A DNA stretch of 57,773 bases from JAJFFW01 sp963922595 (GCA_963922595.1 CAWUIM010000013.1:1-57773), one strand, 5' to 3'. Shown: positions 9,085-17,311, numbered from the stretch's first letter. Numbers and translations are program-made. The notes: generated by a model from the letters alone, not told the origin.

Positions 9085-9136
9085 GGTCCCATTCGAGTTT
9101 AGCCGCGCAAGCGGCGACCCCGGCTGTCATGGGACC
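9085..9136 (-). promoter_or_regulatory. probable riboswitch expression platform that hides the gcvT ribosome site
   Basis: On the transcript GGUCCCAU (9136-9129), which is part of the conserved 3' core of the second aptamer, is the exact complement of AUGGGACC (9092-9085), which contains the gcvT ribosome site. Between them a GCCGC-UUGC-GCGGC hairpin (9115-9102) closes the fold. When glycine holds GGUCCC in the aptamer core, the ribosome site would be free. Without glycine it would be paired. The pairing is seen in the sequence. The switching mechanism is inferred. Confidence 0.6.
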
Positions 9137-9312
9137 TGAGAGATTTCACGAAGCGCTGTTAGGAAGACGCTCGCTTACTCCTTCGGTGAATGCTCACCTC
9201 GCTGCATGAGGCGCATTTTTTCCAGCCTTATCAATCGCGCGCGGTCCTTTTGCCTGAGAGTTTCCGGGGCGGTTGCTCCTTCGGCGCTGACCGTCAGGCC
9301 AGTCTCTCCCGC
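9129..9312 (-). promoter_or_regulatory. tandem glycine riboswitch (gcvT element)
   Basis: Two glycine aptamers lie in tandem on the minus strand upstream of gcvT. Aptamer 1 (about 9312-9243) shows GGGAGAG at its 5' side, CGCCGAAGGAGCAA in the middle and CUCUCAGGCAAAAGGACC at its 3' side. Aptamer 2 (about 9225-9129) shows CACCGAAGGAGUAA and AUCUCUCAGGUCCC. These blocks are the conserved core of the gcvT RNA motif. Glycine binding normally turns on the cleavage operon, which fits the genes downstream. Confidence 0.93.
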
Positions 9313-9370
9313 ATACGCGACGCTCAAAACGAAAAACGCCTGAGCAAATCGACATTAGAATGCGATTATC

Positions 9371-9387
9371 GCGAGTCAATGATTCGC
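9371..9387. promoter_or_regulatory. imperfect palindrome in the gcv promoter region
   Basis: GCGAGTCAATGATTCGC reads nearly the same on both strands, with arms GCGA/TCGC and TCA/TGA. It lies between the zur stop and the riboswitch, where the gcv promoter must be. It partly resembles the palindrome at 11069-11083, with shared GCGAGTCA and ATTCGCA elements. No regulator can be named with confidence. Confidence 0.35.
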
Positions 9388-9449
9388 ATACGATCCCGTT
9401 CGAATGCGCCCAAATCGTGCTTTGTACGCAATACTCAAGGCGCACCGCC

Positions 9450-9866
9450 CTAAGCAGCGCACTTCAGGCAAGCGCCTTTCACCTCGAGCCTTGCGGTATG
9501 CATTCCAAAACCGGTTCGGCGGATCGCCGGCATCAGCCCCGATTCGACGCCGTCCAGGTCCACCTCTTCGACGCTCGCGCATTTGACGCACACCAGAAAT
9601 GCCTGGATGGGGTGTGGGCCGTCATGATTACAAGGAACGAACGAGTTCATCCCTTCCAGCTTATGGATAAAGCCCTTTTCTTCCAGGCCGTCGAGCGCCC
9701 TATAGACCGTCATGGGCGCTCGCACGCCCTTTTCCTTCAGGATGTCTAGGATCTCATAGGCCTTTAAAGGGTCCTTGCCCGCCGACAGGGCCTCCCAGAC
9801 CAGTTTTTCATTTTTAGTGAGACCGGCAGGATTATGATCGCCGTTCTTTTTTTCATCATCAGCCAT
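9450..9866 (-). CDS. zur: Fur-family zinc uptake regulator (Zur-like)
   Basis: This 138-residue Fur-family repressor has an N-terminal winged helix with the recognition region RAPMTVYRALDGLEEKG (49-65). The C-terminal dimerisation half has two structural zinc pairs, Cys93-x-x-Cys96 and Cys133-x-x-Cys136. The wording AYEILDILKEKGVRAPMTVYRAL and the NSFVPC block with no HHDH-type run resemble Zur more than Fur. The ATG at 9866 has GAGGGAG upstream. An in-frame TTG at 9881 is less likely. A repeated GTTATATCA stands just upstream and may be its own operator. Its neighbour is an iron importer, so a role as a Fur-like iron sensor is the main alternative. Confidence 0.85.
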   Translation of the reverse strand: MADDEKKNGDHNPAGLTKNEKLVWEALSAGKDPLKAYEILDILKEKGVRAPMTVYRALDGLEEKGFIHKLEGMNSFVPCNHDGPHPIQAFLVCVKCASVEEVDLDGVESGLMPAIRRTGFGMHTARLEVKGACLKCAA

Positions 9867-9891
9867 GCGCCGCTCCCTCAAGCTCGCTGAT

Positions 9892-9911
9892 GTTATATCA
9901 ACGTTATATCA
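9892..9911. promoter_or_regulatory. candidate Zur operator: direct repeat GTTATATCA
   Basis: GTTATATCA occurs at 9892-9900 and again at 9903-9911, an 11-base period equal to one helical turn. It lies 26 to 45 bases upstream of the zur ATG, in the promoter position. The GTTATA element recalls the AT-rich GTTATA half-sites described for Zur boxes, although here the repeats are direct and not inverted. Confidence 0.5.
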
Positions 9912-9976
9912 TCGCTGGAACCACGGACAGGAAGCTTTTCGGACCTGTTGCGAAAAAACAACCATGACGCGAAGGG

Positions 9977-11044
9977 TCACTGCCAACCGGCCCGGTCAAA
10001 GATTTCGATCGCTTTGGCCTGTTTCTCTCCGAATGCGGTGACAGAAACATCGTCGGCGCTGAACGAACCCAATGCCGTCACGGGTCCTTGCGGCGACACT
10101 CCCTCAACAACAGGATACTCATTATTGCCTTGGGCGAAACGCGCTTGCACGTCATCCTGCAACAGGAACGCAACGAGCTTTTTAGCGTTTTCAATATTCA
10201 CCGCGTTGGCCACGACGCCAGCGCCCGAAATATTCACATGAGCGCCTGTCGTTTCCTGGCTCGGGAAGAGGACGCCGATTTTCGCGCCGATTGCATCTTT
10301 GTCGGCATCACCAGAGTCGAAAAAACGCGCAACATAGTAGCTGTTGACGATCCCGAGCTGACATATTCCTGCGGCGACCGCTTCAATCTGAGCAGTGTCA
10401 TTGCCCTGCGGTTTGCGCGCAAAGTTTGCCACAACGCCCGCGGCCCACTCCTCTGCTGCAGCCTCTCCATGATTTGCAATGATCGACGCCAGCAATGACT
10501 GATTATAAATATTGGACGAAGGCCGAACGCAGATCATGCCGTTAAACTCAGGCTTCGCCAGATCCAGGTACGTCGAAAGCCCGGCGGGCAACCCTAGTTC
10601 CTCGTTGTAAATCACGACCCGCGCGCGGCTCGACACGCCAATCCAATGGCCGTCGGGATGCCTGAATTGCGGCGGGACACGCGCCTCGATTGGTGCATCA
10701 TTCAAGGGTTGGAAGATCCCACGCTGGTCGGCGCGCCATAAAATTCCGGCGTCAGCCGTGATAAAAAGGTCCGCAGGGCTATCTGCTCCCTCTTGCGCGA
10801 TTCGTTCAATAAGCGCGTCGCCGCGGCCTTCAATCAAGTTTACCTCAACGCCAGTTTGTTCGGTGAACTCATCAAAGAGAACCAGATCATTGTCGTAATG
10901 ACGCCCCGAATAGACATTTACTTCTCCGGCCGCCGCCGAAACCGCCGCCTCATCTTCGCTATCCGATTTCGATTTTTCTCCGCACGACGCCAAAAAAAGC
11001 GCCATCCCGGCGAGGGCAATTGGTAGAATTGATCGAGAAAACAC
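9977..11044 (-). CDS. afuA: ferric iron ABC transporter, substrate-binding lipoprotein
   Basis: The 355-residue protein belongs to the FbpA/AfuA/IdiA family of periplasmic Fe3+-binding proteins. It starts with a lipoprotein signal, the lipobox LAS-Cys21, so it should be tethered to the membrane. The family start EVNVYSGRHYDND follows at about residue 41. The paired iron ligands Tyr236-Tyr237 are seen in VNSYYVAR. It starts with GTG, preceded at 8 bases by GGAGG. It lies downstream of the ATPase gene on the same strand with a 72-base gap. That gap holds a TGCGA-n5-TCGCA palindrome, so it may also be transcribed alone under iron control. Confidence 0.93.
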   Translation of the reverse strand: MFSRSILPIALAGMALFLASCGEKSKSDSEDEAAVSAAAGEVNVYSGRHYDNDLVLFDEFTEQTGVEVNLIEGRGDALIERIAQEGADSPADLFITADAGILWRADQRGIFQPLNDAPIEARVPPQFRHPDGHWIGVSSRARVVIYNEELGLPAGLSTYLDLAKPEFNGMICVRPSSNIYNQSLLASIIANHGEAAAEEWAAGVVANFARKPQGNDTAQIEAVAAGICQLGIVNSYYVARFFDSGDADKDAIGAKIGVLFPSQETTGAHVNISGAGVVANAVNIENAKKLVAFLLQDDVQARFAQGNNEYPVVEGVSPQGPVTALGSFSADDVSVTAFGEKQAKAIEIFDRAGWQ

Positions 11045-11068
11045 TTTCGCCGCCTCCGATAATTTAGT

Positions 11069-11083
11069 TGCGAGTCATTCGCA
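11069..11083. promoter_or_regulatory. candidate Fur/Irr-type iron box upstream of afuA
   Basis: TGCGA-GTCAT-TCGCA is a perfect inverted repeat with a 5-base centre. It lies 25 to 39 bases before the afuA GTG. TGC...GCA palindromes of this size are the usual form of iron-regulator sites in alphaproteobacteria. The position fits repression of the binding-protein gene when iron is plentiful. Confidence 0.55.
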
Positions 11084-11116
11084 GTTGGATGTTGCTACGC
11101 GCAGCGGCAGCTAACG

Positions 11117-12139
11117 TCAACTGGCCGCAAACACGTGGACATGAGCGCGATCAAAATCGACAGTGACGTTTTCGCCTGGTTCAATTGGCTCAACGGCGTC
11201 GGCAAATAAGATGTCGCCGTCTGAACCTCCGCGGAGCCTAACCCGCCAATTCGGGCCGACAAATCGAAGGTCGGTCACGCAGGCTGGACCCGATGGCGAC
11301 TTTCGAACTGCAACACCGCCATCCCTGATGATGACGATCGCAGACTCCCCCGCCAACGCATCGGCTTTGAGATCACCAAAAACCGTATACAGATGACCGT
11401 CGTGCGCTTCAGCGCGAATGGTTTGGGCTCCGGGAAAAATCGCCGCGCCTTGAGGCGTTTGCGGGCGCTGGAACAGCTCTTCAGGCGACGCCGCCTCGAT
11501 GATACGCCCTTCATGCATCACCGCAATCCTGTCGCCAATCGCCAACGCTTCATCGGGGTCGTGCGTTACGAGGATCGTCGCCGTTTCATGACTTTTCAAA
11601 ATCGCGCGTACGTCATCGCGAAGCCGACGGCGGCGCACAGCGTCAATGCTCGCAAATGGCTCGTCCAGAAGCATGGCGCGCGGCCGCCGGGCGAATGCGC
11701 GCGCTAAGGCGACCCGCTGTTGCTGGCCGCCCGATAATTCGTGGGGGTATCGTGCGGCGAAGCCCGTGAGATCCACAGCGCTAAGTTCAGCCGTTACGCG
11801 ATCACGGCGCTCGCGGCGCGCCAACTGGTTGACGCCGAACGCGACATTTTCTTCGACCGTCAAATGCGGGAATAAGACATAATCCTGAAACACAAAACCA
11901 ATGGCTCGGTTTTGGGGGGGAACATGGGTTTCGGGACCGGAAATCCGGATGCCGTCAAGATCAATTATCCCCGATTGCAGGCGATCCAGTCCGGCGGCGA
12001 GACGCAATAGAGTTGTTTTGCCGCAACCAGACGGCCCAAACAGGCAGACGATTTCGCCGGGGTCCGCCCGCAGTGAAGCATCGGCCACAGCAAGAGTTTC
12101 GCCGAAGCGGTGTTGGATATTTTCTAGCGCAAGGCTCAT
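11117..12139 (-). CDS. afuC: ferric iron ABC transporter, ATP-binding protein
   Basis: The 340-residue ATPase energises Fe3+ import with AfuA and AfuB. The nucleotide-binding motifs are complete: Walker A GPSGCGKT (35-42), Q-loop Gln85, signature LSGGQ (135-139) and Walker B AMLLDE (155-160). A C-terminal regulatory domain (about residues 240-340) of the FbpC/MOI type follows. It is transcribed away from afuB, and only 48 bases separate the two starts. The binding protein and the permease are therefore on opposite strands, an uncommon layout for this transporter. Confidence 0.92.
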   Translation of the reverse strand: MSLALENIQHRFGETLAVADASLRADPGEIVCLFGPSGCGKTTLLRLAAGLDRLQSGIIDLDGIRISGPETHVPPQNRAIGFVFQDYVLFPHLTVEENVAFGVNQLARRERRDRVTAELSAVDLTGFAARYPHELSGGQQQRVALARAFARRPRAMLLDEPFASIDAVRRRRLRDDVRAILKSHETATILVTHDPDEALAIGDRIAVMHEGRIIEAASPEELFQRPQTPQGAAIFPGAQTIRAEAHDGHLYTVFGDLKADALAGESAIVIIRDGGVAVRKSPSGPACVTDLRFVGPNWRVRLRGGSDGDILFADAVEPIEPGENVTVDFDRAHVHVFAAS

Positions 12140-12153
12140 GGGCCAAATCCTCT

Positions 12154-12182
12154 AGGATCATCTAATTAAGAATGATAGTCCT
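12154..12182. promoter_or_regulatory. bulged inverted repeat between afuC and afuB
   Basis: AGGATCAT (12154-12161) faces ATGATAGTCCT (12172-12182) across a 10-base AT-rich centre, with a 3-base bulge in one arm. It fills the only space for both divergent promoters, so it may be an operator acting on both genes. It does not match the TGC...GCA palindrome before afuA. Confidence 0.3.
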
Positions 12183-12187
12183 TTGCA

Positions 12188-13804
12188 ATGCCGTCGATTG
12201 CTGCACCCACGTCCCCTACGACTCTTGTTCGCCGCCGGGTTCCGGCCGGGCAAATCGCTATTTTCAGCCTCGCCGTTTTTACCGCAGCCCCGATCGTTGC
12301 GGTGCTCGCCAGCCTTTTCACTCGGACCGGCGGCTTGTATTTGGCGTCAGCCAATGGCGTCTCATACTTATCGGGCACGCTAACGCTTTGTTTATTAGTC
12401 GGCGCCGCCGCGATCCTGATTGGGGCGGTAAGCGCCGCATTAGTGACCTTAACGGAATTTCCCGGCCGCCGCTTTCTTTCGATTGCGCTCGTGCTTCCGT
12501 TTGCGATCCCAAGCTATATTGTGGCTTATACGTATGCTGATTTACTATCCCCCTTCGGCGCATTGAGGGGATTGTCGCTCCCTGAAATACGAAACCTGCC
12601 CGGCGCCGCATTCATTTTAACGCTCGGCGTCTACCCTTATGTCTATCTTGCGATGCGCGCCGATCTTTCCGCACGGTCCGACGCTTACCTTCAAGCCGCA
12701 AGAAGTCTCGGGGCTGCGCCCGGCGCCGCATTGAGACGTGTCATAATTCCTCTCAGCCGGCCGGCGCTCGCGGGCGGCCTGGCCCTCGCATTGATGGAAA
12801 CAGCAGCCGACTACGGCGTCGCTGACTATTTTGGCGTAAAGACACTCTCAACGGGCATCTTCCGTACATGGTATGGCTTAGGCGATTTGACCTCCGCATC
12901 CCAACTCGCAGCCGGTCTCTTTCTTATCGCCATGCTCCTGGTGCTCCTGGAACAGATCAATCGCCGCGGGCGCAGCAACGAAAGCGCCAGAGCGCTTCGA
13001 GGCGACCAGCGGATAAAACTATCCCCAGCTCATGCCGCTGCGGCGGTTGTGTTTTGCTTACTCCCGATTCTTTTCGGATTCCTTATTCCTGTCGTTACCT
13101 TACTGGCGGCATTACCGGAGGCGACTTCGGTCGGCGCGACGCGCGGGCTCGGCGCCTCAATCTTGAATACTGGTCTGACCGCTGGGGCTGGCGCTGTTTT
13201 GATTTCTTTTCTTGCGATCATTCTGGCGTATGCGGCAAGAAATCAATCAAGGAACCGCGCTATATCGGCGGTCATCCGCATTGCAACGCTAGGATATGCG
13301 TTGCCCGGCGCGGTGATCGCTATTGGCATATTAACAACCGTAAATTCAGCGCCGTTCGTATCGACAGTCAGCGCAGGGGTTTTCCTCCTACTTTATGCGT
13401 ATACGGCGCGTTTTTTGACCATTGGCTACAACAGCGCGTCGAGCGGGCTTTCACAGATTTCGCCGGATATGGAAGCCGTTAGCCGCAGCCTTGGCGCAAG
13501 CCCTCAACGTACGGTGACGGTGGTTCATTTCCCGCTATGCCGTGGCGCGATCGCCGCAGGGGCGTTGATCATCTTCATTGATATCGCAAAGGAATTGCCG
13601 GCCACGCTGCTACTGCGGCCGTTCGACTATGAAACTGTCGCGACGCGTGTTTATCGATTGGCTTCTGATGAACGCCTCACAGATGCGTCGCCCGCGGCGT
13701 TGGCGCTCATCTTAATCGGTTCCATCGCCGTCTTTTTGCTGGAAGGAGCATCCCGCAAAAGACGTTACGCACCCAAGGAAACGGTAACGCAGTCGCAAAT
13801 ATAA
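12188..13804 (+). CDS. afuB: ferric iron ABC transporter, fused-type permease
   Basis: The 538-residue permease has about twelve hydrophobic segments in two homologous halves. Each half contains an EAA-like coupling loop: ARSLGAAPGAALRRVIIPL at about residue 172 and SRSLGASPQRTVTVVHFPL at about residue 431. This double-domain form is typical of FbpB/AfuB. Together with AfuA and AfuC it moves Fe3+ from periplasm to cytoplasm. No strong ribosome site precedes the ATG. The 3' end overlaps the opposing aminotransferase gene by 40 bases. Confidence 0.92.
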   Translation: MPSIAAPTSPTTLVRRRVPAGQIAIFSLAVFTAAPIVAVLASLFTRTGGLYLASANGVSYLSGTLTLCLLVGAAAILIGAVSAALVTLTEFPGRRFLSIALVLPFAIPSYIVAYTYADLLSPFGALRGLSLPEIRNLPGAAFILTLGVYPYVYLAMRADLSARSDAYLQAARSLGAAPGAALRRVIIPLSRPALAGGLALALMETAADYGVADYFGVKTLSTGIFRTWYGLGDLTSASQLAAGLFLIAMLLVLLEQINRRGRSNESARALRGDQRIKLSPAHAAAAVVFCLLPILFGFLIPVVTLLAALPEATSVGATRGLGASILNTGLTAGAGAVLISFLAIILAYAARNQSRNRAISAVIRIATLGYALPGAVIAIGILTTVNSAPFVSTVSAGVFLLLYAYTARFLTIGYNSASSGLSQISPDMEAVSRSLGASPQRTVTVVHFPLCRGAIAAGALIIFIDIAKELPATLLLRPFDYETVATRVYRLASDERLTDASPAALALILIGSIAVFLLEGASRKRRYAPKETVTQSQI

Positions 13805-14931
13805 GTCATCTGGTCTGGCGTCAGATAGGGATGCATGGGCAACGACAAAATATCAGTGCAAAGGGCTTCGGTCACCGGCAACCCACCATCAGGCGCATAG
13901 TCTGAGAAGGCCGGCATTTTGTGAAGCGGTGTTGCGTAGTAGACCGCTGTCGGCACGCCGCGCGCTTTGAGCCTCGCGGCGACACCATCACGACCGTCAA
14001 TCCGTATCGAATAATAATTGTACCCCGATCGCGCGTCTCGCACATGTTCTTGCGGCCGCGCGACAGACGCTAATCGATCGTCGAAGTATGCAGCGATACG
14101 CCGGCGGGCGTCCAACTCTTCATCGGCAATGGCGAGCTTCTCAAGCAAGACGGCTGCTTGGATACTATCCATGCGCCCGTTGAACCCGACACGGATAGAA
14201 TTTTTTCGCATGTCGTCGGTGCCGTGCCACCGAATCGACCGCCACGCTTCCAGCAGCGAAGCGTCTTGCGTCAAAACCGCGCCCGCGTCGCCATATGCGC
14301 CAAGCGCTTTTCCGGGAAAAAAACTCATCGCGGTTACAGGCGCAAGATTTCCTACGGAGCGATCGCCGATGGCGCCGCCAAAGCTTTGCGCGCCGTCCGC
14401 TAACAGGAATAGCCCCTCTCGCGCGGCGATCTCCGACAGTCTTGGATAATCTGCTGGCGACCCGAAAATATCCACTGGAATAATGGCGCGCGGCGCAAGA
14501 CGTCCGGCATTTTTCACATCAGATAGGCGTCGTTCCAAATCGTCAGGATCGATATTAAAGGTTTTCGGATCGACATCGACGAAAACCGGCGTCGCACCCG
14601 CCAGCAACACGGCATTTGCGGTCGCGTTATACGTGAACGCAGGTAGGAAAACGGCGTCACCGGCCTTAACACCAAGCGCCAGAAGCGGCAGGATAAGTGC
14701 GGCTGTCCCGCTGCCGCAGGCGACAGCGCCAGCAGCTCCGGTCCAATCGGCGAGCGCTTGTTCAAATTCTTCGATTTCCGGTCCGGCGATGTAACGTCCA
14801 TGGTCGAGAATATCGCCTAGACGTTTTTCAATACGGCTACGGATTTGTTTCTGCTGCGCTTTGAGATCGATGAAGGCGATTTCACCCAGTTGGCTATTCT
14901 CAACAAGCGACAAGTTCGCGACGCCGTTCAC
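13765..14931 (-). CDS. gnnB: DegT/DnrJ/EryC1-family sugar aminotransferase, GnnB-like
   Basis: The 388-residue PLP enzyme transfers an amino group to a keto-sugar nucleotide. The PLP lysine is Lys208 in FFPGKALGAYGDAGA, and Asp179 in DGAQSFGG binds the cofactor ring nitrogen. The opening IAFIDLKAQQKQIR is typical of the WbpE/WlbC/GnnB branch, which acts on 3-keto sugars. The GTG at 14931 forms a GTGA overlap with the upstream dehydrogenase stop, which decides the start and shows translational coupling. Paired with the dehydrogenase it probably makes UDP-GlcNAc3N for an amide-linked lipid A. The alternative is a UDP-GlcNAc3NA-type O-antigen sugar, as in WbpE. Confidence 0.85.
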   Translation of the reverse strand: MNGVANLSLVENSQLGEIAFIDLKAQQKQIRSRIEKRLGDILDHGRYIAGPEIEEFEQALADWTGAAGAVACGSGTAALILPLLALGVKAGDAVFLPAFTYNATANAVLLAGATPVFVDVDPKTFNIDPDDLERRLSDVKNAGRLAPRAIIPVDIFGSPADYPRLSEIAAREGLFLLADGAQSFGGAIGDRSVGNLAPVTAMSFFPGKALGAYGDAGAVLTQDASLLEAWRSIRWHGTDDMRKNSIRVGFNGRMDSIQAAVLLEKLAIADEELDARRRIAAYFDDRLASVARPQEHVRDARSGYNYYSIRIDGRDGVAARLKARGVPTAVYYATPLHKMPAFSDYAPDGGLPVTEALCTDILSLPMHPYLTPDQMTYICDCVTVSLGA

Positions 14932-15833
14932 GCCACCGCCTCTTCCATCATCGCCGCGCTGGCGCGCCACGCTTCTTCGATTGCGCAAGCCCACTCCAAT
15001 GCGCGCAGACCATCCTCGCCGGAAATCGCCGTTGGCTCATTATTCCGAACTGAGGTTACAAAACTCTCGACACTAGCCATCAGGGGATCGGCGATTTTCC
15101 TGTTCTTGACAGCGAAGTCGTAACGCATGCTTTGATCGCCGCACTTGACCGCCATTGATCGGTCCTGAATTGACGCGCGACGGCTCGCAAAAAATTCAAA
15201 CCGACGCCCGTTTGCAAAGTTCAGGACGGCGCTGACTTCATTTTCATCGCCCGCCGCATGGATCGAAAGGGGCTCCCCAAAGTCGAATTGCCGCGCGAGA
15301 TCCAAGTCATGAATCATCAAGTCAAAGACGACGCTTACATCCTCGCAACGCCCTGTCCCGACGCCGCAACGACGCCAGACGACGTCATCCACATTTTCTG
15401 CGTCTTGAAACAGCTTCGCCGCGTTGGCGACAAAACGCTCCTGATGCCCCACTTGCAAGCGCACGCTGGCTTGCGCCGCCTGTTCGATAAGCGCCGACGC
15501 TTGTGTCGCCTCAAGCGCGATCGGCTTTTCAACCAGACAGTGCTTTCCGCCAGAGATAGCGGCGCGGGCCATATCGAAATGGGTCGTGGCGGGCGACGTG
15601 ATTGATACGAGATCTACGCTTTTAAGGAACAACGAATAATCTGTGTAGAAAGTCGCCCCGAAGCGATCCGCCAAAGCCTTTGCTCGGCTAATATCCGTGT
15701 CAAAGATTGAGGTCAGCGCAACGTCGTCAAGGGCGTCATATTTTTGCGCATGATATCCGCCGAATACGCCAGCGCCGACGATCCCTGCCCGGAGGGTTGT
15801 GGCTTCCGAATTTTTCGCCGCCGCCGCAGACAC
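14928..15833 (-). CDS. gnnA: Gfo/Idh/MocA-family sugar-nucleotide dehydrogenase, GnnA-like
   Basis: The 301-residue NAD-dependent dehydrogenase has a Rossmann motif GAGVFG (20-25) and the family catalytic EKP motif (102-104). GnnA oxidises UDP-GlcNAc at the 3-position to the 3-keto sugar, which GnnB then aminates. No UDP-glucuronate-forming dehydrogenase or acetyltransferase, as found in wbp clusters, is next to it. That favours the lipid A route, but this is inference. The start is GTG, with GAGG about 7 bases upstream. A CTCTCAC...GTGAGAG inverted repeat (15843-15871) lies in its leader. Confidence 0.75.
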   Translation of the reverse strand: MSAAAAKNSEATTLRAGIVGAGVFGGYHAQKYDALDDVALTSIFDTDISRAKALADRFGATFYTDYSLFLKSVDLVSITSPATTHFDMARAAISGGKHCLVEKPIALEATQASALIEQAAQASVRLQVGHQERFVANAAKLFQDAENVDDVVWRRCGVGTGRCEDVSVVFDLMIHDLDLARQFDFGEPLSIHAAGDENEVSAVLNFANGRRFEFFASRRASIQDRSMAVKCGDQSMRYDFAVKNRKIADPLMASVESFVTSVRNNEPTAISGEDGLRALEWACAIEEAWRASAAMMEEAVA

Positions 15834-15920
15834 TTAACGCCTCTCTCACACAAAATACGTTATCGTGAGAGTAACCAGTGTGGAGGCTTGGCGCATCCCG
15901 CGAGAGCATCAAACAATATT

Positions 15921-15940
15921 TCCCGGTGTTTCATCCGGGA
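15921..15940 (-). terminator. hairpin after the DAHP synthase gene
   Basis: TCCCGG (15921-15926) and CCGGGA (15935-15940) form a 6-base stem with an 8-base loop, starting 12 bases past the stop of the DAHP synthase gene. On the transcript it is followed by AAUAUUGUUUG, which is U-rich but not a clean U-tract, so it may be a weak terminator. Confidence 0.45.
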
Positions 15941-15952
15941 CCGCCGAGCCCT

Positions 15953-17311
15953 TTAATTCCGGGCTTCACGATCAAATTTTAACTTATCAGCAAGAATAAA
16001 GGCGAGCTCTAGCGCCTGACTTGCGTTCAGTCTCGGATCGCAATGCGTGTGGTAACGCGACGACAAGTCGGCTTCGGAAATGTCTTGCGCGCCGCCGAGG
16101 CACTCAGTGACATTCTGGCCTGTCATCTCAAAATGAACGCCGCCAGGGTGGGCGCCTTCTGAACGACACACATCGAAGAACGAGCGAACTTCGGCCAGGA
16201 CAGACTCAAACCGCCGGGTTTTATAGCCGTTTTCCGCTTTGATGGTGTTTCCGTGCATGGGATCACAGGACCAGACGACGTTGCGGCCAGCTTCGGTCAC
16301 GGCTCGCACGAGCGGCGGCAATCCCGCTTCCACATTTTCCGCGCCGAACCGGGCTATCAGGACGATGCGCCCCGCTTCATTGTCCGGGTCAAGCTTATCC
16401 AGAAGCGTCAGGAGGTCTTGCGCATTAAGTGTCGGGCCGCACTTAACGCCGATCGGGTTCTGAATCCCGCTGCAAAACTCCACATGAGCACCGTCCGGCT
16501 GACGCGTTCGATCCCCAATCCAGACCATATGCGCGGACGTGTCGTACCAATTGCCCGTGGTGGAATCGACGCGGGTCATCGCCTCTTCGTAACCGAGCAG
16601 CAGCGCTTCGTGGCTTGTGTAAAAACTCACTTCGCGCAGCGCGCGCACTTCGCGGCCTGTGACGCCGCAGGCTTCCATAAATGTAATCGCTTCAGAAATC
16701 CTGTCCGCCAGGGACCGGTAGCGATCGACCTGCGGATTATTGGACACAAATTCGAGGTTCCATCGATGGACGTTATGCAAATCCGCATAACCGCCGGTGG
16801 CGAACGCTCGGATTAGGTTGAGCGTCGACGCCGCCTGCCCGTACGCTCTCAAAAGCCGGGTCGGATCCGGTTGGCGCGCGGCGTGCTCGAACTCCATCCC
16901 GTTAATATTATCGCCTCGATAACTTGGGAGCGTTGTTCCGTTCGACGTTTCTGTGGGCGACGATCTAGGCTTGGCGAACTGCCCCGCAATCCGGCCAACC
17001 TTCACAACCGGCATGGCTGCGCCAAACGTCAGCGCCACCGACATTTGAAGTAAGACGCGGAACGTGTCGCGGATATTGTCCGGATGAAATTCCTTGAAGC
17101 TTTCTGCGCAGTCGCCCCCCTGAAGCAAAAATGCTTCCCCGCGCGCCACGTCCGCCAGAGCCGCGCGTAGGGTTCGCACTTCACCAGCAAATACCAGCGG
17201 CGGATACCCCGCCAACTCCCGCTCAACCGTCGAAAGATGGTCTTTGTCCGGGTAATCTTCAGGGATATGGCGGGCGGGTCTTGCGCGCCACGCGTCTGGA
17301 CTCCAACTCAT
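15953..17311 (-). CDS. class II 3-deoxy-7-phosphoheptulonate synthase (DAHP synthase)
   Basis: This enzyme joins phosphoenolpyruvate and erythrose 4-phosphate in the first step of the shikimate pathway. The 452-residue length and the plant-like sequence mark the class II (AroA-II) form. Visible motifs are the metal-binding Cys block LLQGGDCAESF, the KVGRIAGQFAKPRS loop, LLGYEEAMTR, GIQNPIGVKCGP and DPMHGNT. ATG 17311 is preceded by GGAG at 8 bases. It is transcribed alone and faces away from the hydrolase gene at 17494 across a 182-base promoter region. No attenuator was seen. Confidence 0.94.
   Translation of the reverse strand: MSWSPDAWRARPARHIPEDYPDKDHLSTVERELAGYPPLVFAGEVRTLRAALADVARGEAFLLQGGDCAESFKEFHPDNIRDTFRVLLQMSVALTFGAAMPVVKVGRIAGQFAKPRSSPTETSNGTTLPSYRGDNINGMEFEHAARQPDPTRLLRAYGQAASTLNLIRAFATGGYADLHNVHRWNLEFVSNNPQVDRYRSLADRISEAITFMEACGVTGREVRALREVSFYTSHEALLLGYEEAMTRVDSTTGNWYDTSAHMVWIGDRTRQPDGAHVEFCSGIQNPIGVKCGPTLNAQDLLTLLDKLDPDNEAGRIVLIARFGAENVEAGLPPLVRAVTEAGRNVVWSCDPMHGNTIKAENGYKTRRFESVLAEVRSFFDVCRSEGAHPGGVHFEMTGQNVTECLGGAQDISEADLSSRYHTHCDPRLNASQALELAFILADKLKFDREARN

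Noticed and set aside
9079..9130. ATG at 9130 as a longer gcvT start
   Set aside because: It lies inside the conserved tail of the glycine riboswitch, and the added residues do not match the T-protein N-terminus. The ATG at 9079 does.
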